DNA from: Telmatactis stephensoni
Taxonomy: Eukaryota; Cnidaria; Anthozoa; Actiniaria; Isophelliidae
Reading direction: 5' to 3'
Length of the DNA: 64,000 bases
NCBI GenBank assembly: GCA_029948255.1
Contig: JALIZF010001518.1
Location: 213,501-277,500 of the forward strand
A program made the position numbers and the translations under genes. Positions within the stretch are counted from its first letter, which is position 1. Every line of letters starts with the position of its first letter. Below, one piece after another: positions 60,201 through 64,000 of this stretch. Under the pieces are notes generated by a model. The model saw only the letters and a program-made list of their open reading frames with translations. It searched no databases and had not been told where the DNA came from.

Positions 60201-60746
60201 ATTGACAGGTACATGTACCTCCTAATTAAACACAGGCACATGCAAGCACATTCACAGGTACATGCACATTTAAACACAGGCACATGCAAGCACATTGACA
60301 GGTACATGCACATCTAAGCACAGGCACTTGCAGGCACATTAACAGGTATATGCAGATTTGATATTACTAACGGTTAACTTCATGAATTGCTTTGTGTTTT
60401 AGTGGGTTGCCCAATCCCGATTGATTTGGCTTTACTTCTTGACTCGTCGGGTAGTATTGGACGAAGGAATTGGGTAAAAGTAAAGAAGTTCGCCAAGGAC
60501 GTCACAGACATTTATGACATTTCTGAAAAGGGGACACACATCGCAATCATGATGTACAGTACCAAACCAGAAATCATGATCAAATTTAACAAATACAAAG
60601 GAACAGAGCTGAATGGTGTGAATATTAAACGTGATATCGATAAATTTAGACTGCAGAGAGGTTTTACTTTTATCGACAAGGCGCTTGATGTGGCAAACAG
60701 AGAAGTATTTACGGAAGAAGCTGGTATGAGAAAAGATATTCGAAAG
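48264..60746 (+). CDS. Secreted WAP-VWA domain protein, first three exons (3' end outside window)
   Basis: Predicted extracellular protein. Exon 1 48264-48339 encodes a signal peptide (RRILFLLLAACFAGTILG). Exon 2 56156-56323 encodes a WAP four-disulfide-core-like domain: CPKV, KCQG, CNNDDECGGGERCCPTENQC and FMSC. Exon 3 60403-60746 opens a von Willebrand A domain, IDLALLLDSSGSIG (MIDAS DxSxS), then AIMMYST and LQRGFTFIDKALDVA (the second MIDAS Thr region) to RKDIRK. All junctions are GT-AG and phase-consistent (1, 1, then 0 at the last donor), giving 195 visible residues; exon 1 ends in C and joins AG to make Gln. The VWA core is unfinished. Start: the open frame extends to ATG 48075, but 48264 puts the hydrophobic core at the N-terminus. 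VWA proteins occur in matrix and coral skeletal organic matrix; a matrix role here is inference. Confidence 0.82.
48340..51197. other. First part of WAP-VWA intron 1
   Basis: No supported exon. It contains a LINE tail fragment at 49690-49770; the rest is AT-rich with no element ends I can define. Confidence 0.5.
49690..49770 (-). mobile_element. LINE 3' tail fragment
   Basis: (AAT)n followed by ACTTATATAGCGCCTATCCA and CTGCTCTAGGCGTTTTAC; reversed, this matches the tail at 32510-32580 (GCGCTTAGAGCAGCACTGGA then TAAGCGCTTTATAA). Confidence 0.6.
52338..52448. mobile_element. Harbinger-like palindromic MITE, 111 bp, TTA flanks
   Basis: GGCCCCGTTCACACTACAG faces CTGTAGTGTGAACGGGGCC; inner GATCGATCTGAGATCGATCC pairs with its mirror. 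TTA lies on both sides (52335-52337, 52449-52451). Confidence 0.88.
52453..52704. mobile_element. Harbinger-like MITE family H, copy 2 (252 bp)
   Basis: The same length as the copy at 36284-36535, about four differences by eye. Flanked by TAA on both sides (52450-52452, 52705-52707); the left TAA overlaps the right TTA of the preceding element, so it inserted at that element's target-site duplication. Confidence 0.9.
53210..53310 (-). repeat. tRNA-like sequence (SINE head)
   Basis: The minus strand reads AGTCAGTAGTGCAATGGTTT (box A-like) then GGTTGGGAGTTCGCTTCTCG (box B-like). Degraded; no working tRNA. Confidence 0.4.
53770..53870 (-). repeat. tRNA-like remnant
   Basis: The minus strand has CCTAGGTTCAAACCACGCTG, a box B-like core, preceded by a weak box A. 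The middle is long and AT-rich. Confidence 0.3.
54050..54450. repeat. Two related hairpin elements with CAGCAC...GTGCTG arms
   Basis: The first (54050-54180) has GTTCAGTAATACAGCACTCA facing GTGTGCTGTATTACTGAAC with inner GAGAGCACTCAAGAAGTGT. The second (about 54345-54450) has ACAGCACGCAGGGAGTGACG and GAGAGCACGAAAGAAGTGTA. Both are preceded by GCGCGCGCTCG/GAGCTCGATCGCGCGCG-type sequence and a GGCGGGAATTGAA/GGGGAAAATCGAA segment, so the whole unit is duplicated. Confidence 0.65.
56379..57190 (-). mobile_element. Tc1/mariner-type (possibly pogo) DNA transposon remnant
   Basis: The ends CCTTATTCGTACTAATTTTC and GAAAATTAGTACGAATAAGG are perfect inverted repeats flanked by TA. Further TTCGCGAAAATTA copies line both subterminal regions. 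A minus-strand ORF (56566-56820, 84 aa) ends in an acidic stretch (YVEEEEMSDPDEESAE) after NYKEPDLSGHFDDCTKDVLK, which looks like a non-random coding remnant, perhaps the tail of a pogo/Tigger transposase. The transposase identity is a guess; the TIR and TA flanks are seen. It lies 55 bases after the WAP exon. Confidence 0.65.
57205..60350. repeat. 3.1-kb minisatellite, 44-bp unit, in WAP-VWA intron 2
   Basis: About 70 tandem copies of a 44-base unit (ACAGGTACATGCACATCTAA then GCACAGGCACATACAAGCAC then ATTG), with variants ACC-TCT, a 3-base CTC insertion and CACTTACAAGC. A 1,419-base block is duplicated inside: about 57401-58752 equals 58820-60171, with private variants (AGATGCAC at 58440 and 59859; AGCAGATTGACAGG at 58028 and 59447) at the same offset. 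Cys/Val-rich minus-strand ORFs here are repeat artefacts. Confidence 0.95.
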
Positions 60747-60775
60747 GTAATGATGATAATAATAATAATAATAAT

Positions 60776-63607
<2,832 letters not shown>

Positions 63608-63691
<84 letters not shown>
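63608..63691. repeat. (AAT)n microsatellite, 3' tail of the retroelement
   Basis: About 28 ATA/AAT units directly after the retroelement 3' end. Confidence 0.97.
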
Positions 63692-63692
<1 letters not shown>

Positions 63693-63925
63693 TTTTTTTA
63701 TACAATAATAATAATATTATAATATAATAAATATAATAATAATAATAATAATAATTTTAAAAAATAGATATTATGTAGTAAATATTGATAATAGTAATTC
63801 ATATTAAGATAACCAAAGTAAAACAAAAAACGATAAAAATATGCTAAAAATATTATGCTAAAAATATATATACTTATAAATACTATATATATACCATATA
63901 CATGGTATAAAATGAAAAATGTTCT

Positions 63926-63956
<31 letters not shown>

Positions 63957-64000
63957 TTTTTATAATAATTAATAATTTATTTATTTAAATCTATAAAACC
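63692..64000. other. AT-rich low-complexity end of window
   Basis: Decayed TAA/TATA simple sequence with short AAT runs; no gene or element ends seen. Confidence 0.7.

Noticed and set aside
57196..60313. Cys/Val-rich minus-strand ORFs in the minisatellite
   Set aside because: They are translations of the 44-bp repeat; the unit is not divisible by three and there is no start or splice context.
57205..60350. CRISPR-like regular repeats
   Set aside because: No unique spacers: the whole 44-base unit repeats, and the context is a eukaryotic intron.

Overview
This is eukaryotic nuclear DNA: AT-rich, with split genes, GT-AG introns, many short inverted-repeat transposons, non-LTR retroelement fragments and microsatellites. 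The gene set is an Ariadne RBR ligase, a GABA-A/glycine-like Cys-loop channel, a BCL-2 protein with BH4/BH1/BH2/TM, a ZIP zinc transporter and a WAP-VWA secreted protein. With the MITE-rich landscape this fits a cnidarian, probably an anthozoan such as a stony coral. The placement is my inference; no search was run.

Layout (all five host genes on the + strand): 1-4918, the last seven exons of an ARIH1-type E3 ligase. 5.2-13.7 kb, intergenic: MITEs, a frame-broken RPA-like OB-fold/zinc-finger element (9.1-10.05 kb), and a patchwork of diverged direct duplications, the last ending just upstream of the receptor start. 13,791-25,532, an eight-exon Cys-loop receptor whose exons join in phase to 450 residues; its introns hold a LINE 3' fragment, an unidentified ORF and several palindromic MITEs. 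25.5-33.3 kb, intergenic, MITEs and tail fragments. 33,374-35,025, a two-exon BCL-2 family gene (226 aa). 38,791-39,810, a ZIP transporter in one uninterrupted ORF (339 aa). 40-48 kb, intergenic, many MITEs. 48,264-60,746, the first three exons of a secreted WAP-VWA protein whose second intron holds a 3.1-kb, 44-bp minisatellite. 60.75-63.6 kb, two RLE-type non-LTR retrotransposon fragments, head to head around a (TAA)n tract. 63.6-64 kb, AT-rich simple sequence.

The genes do not form a pathway; they look like ordinary metazoan neighbours. The most notable items are the reconstructed receptor, the phase-consistent signal peptide-WAP-VWA gene, the pairing of RLE retroelements with (TAA)n, Harbinger-like MITEs with one inserted at the target-site duplication of another, and a near-identical 1,419-bp duplication in the minisatellite. 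Exon boundaries were read by eye from splice sites, phase and family similarity, so each needs transcript support.
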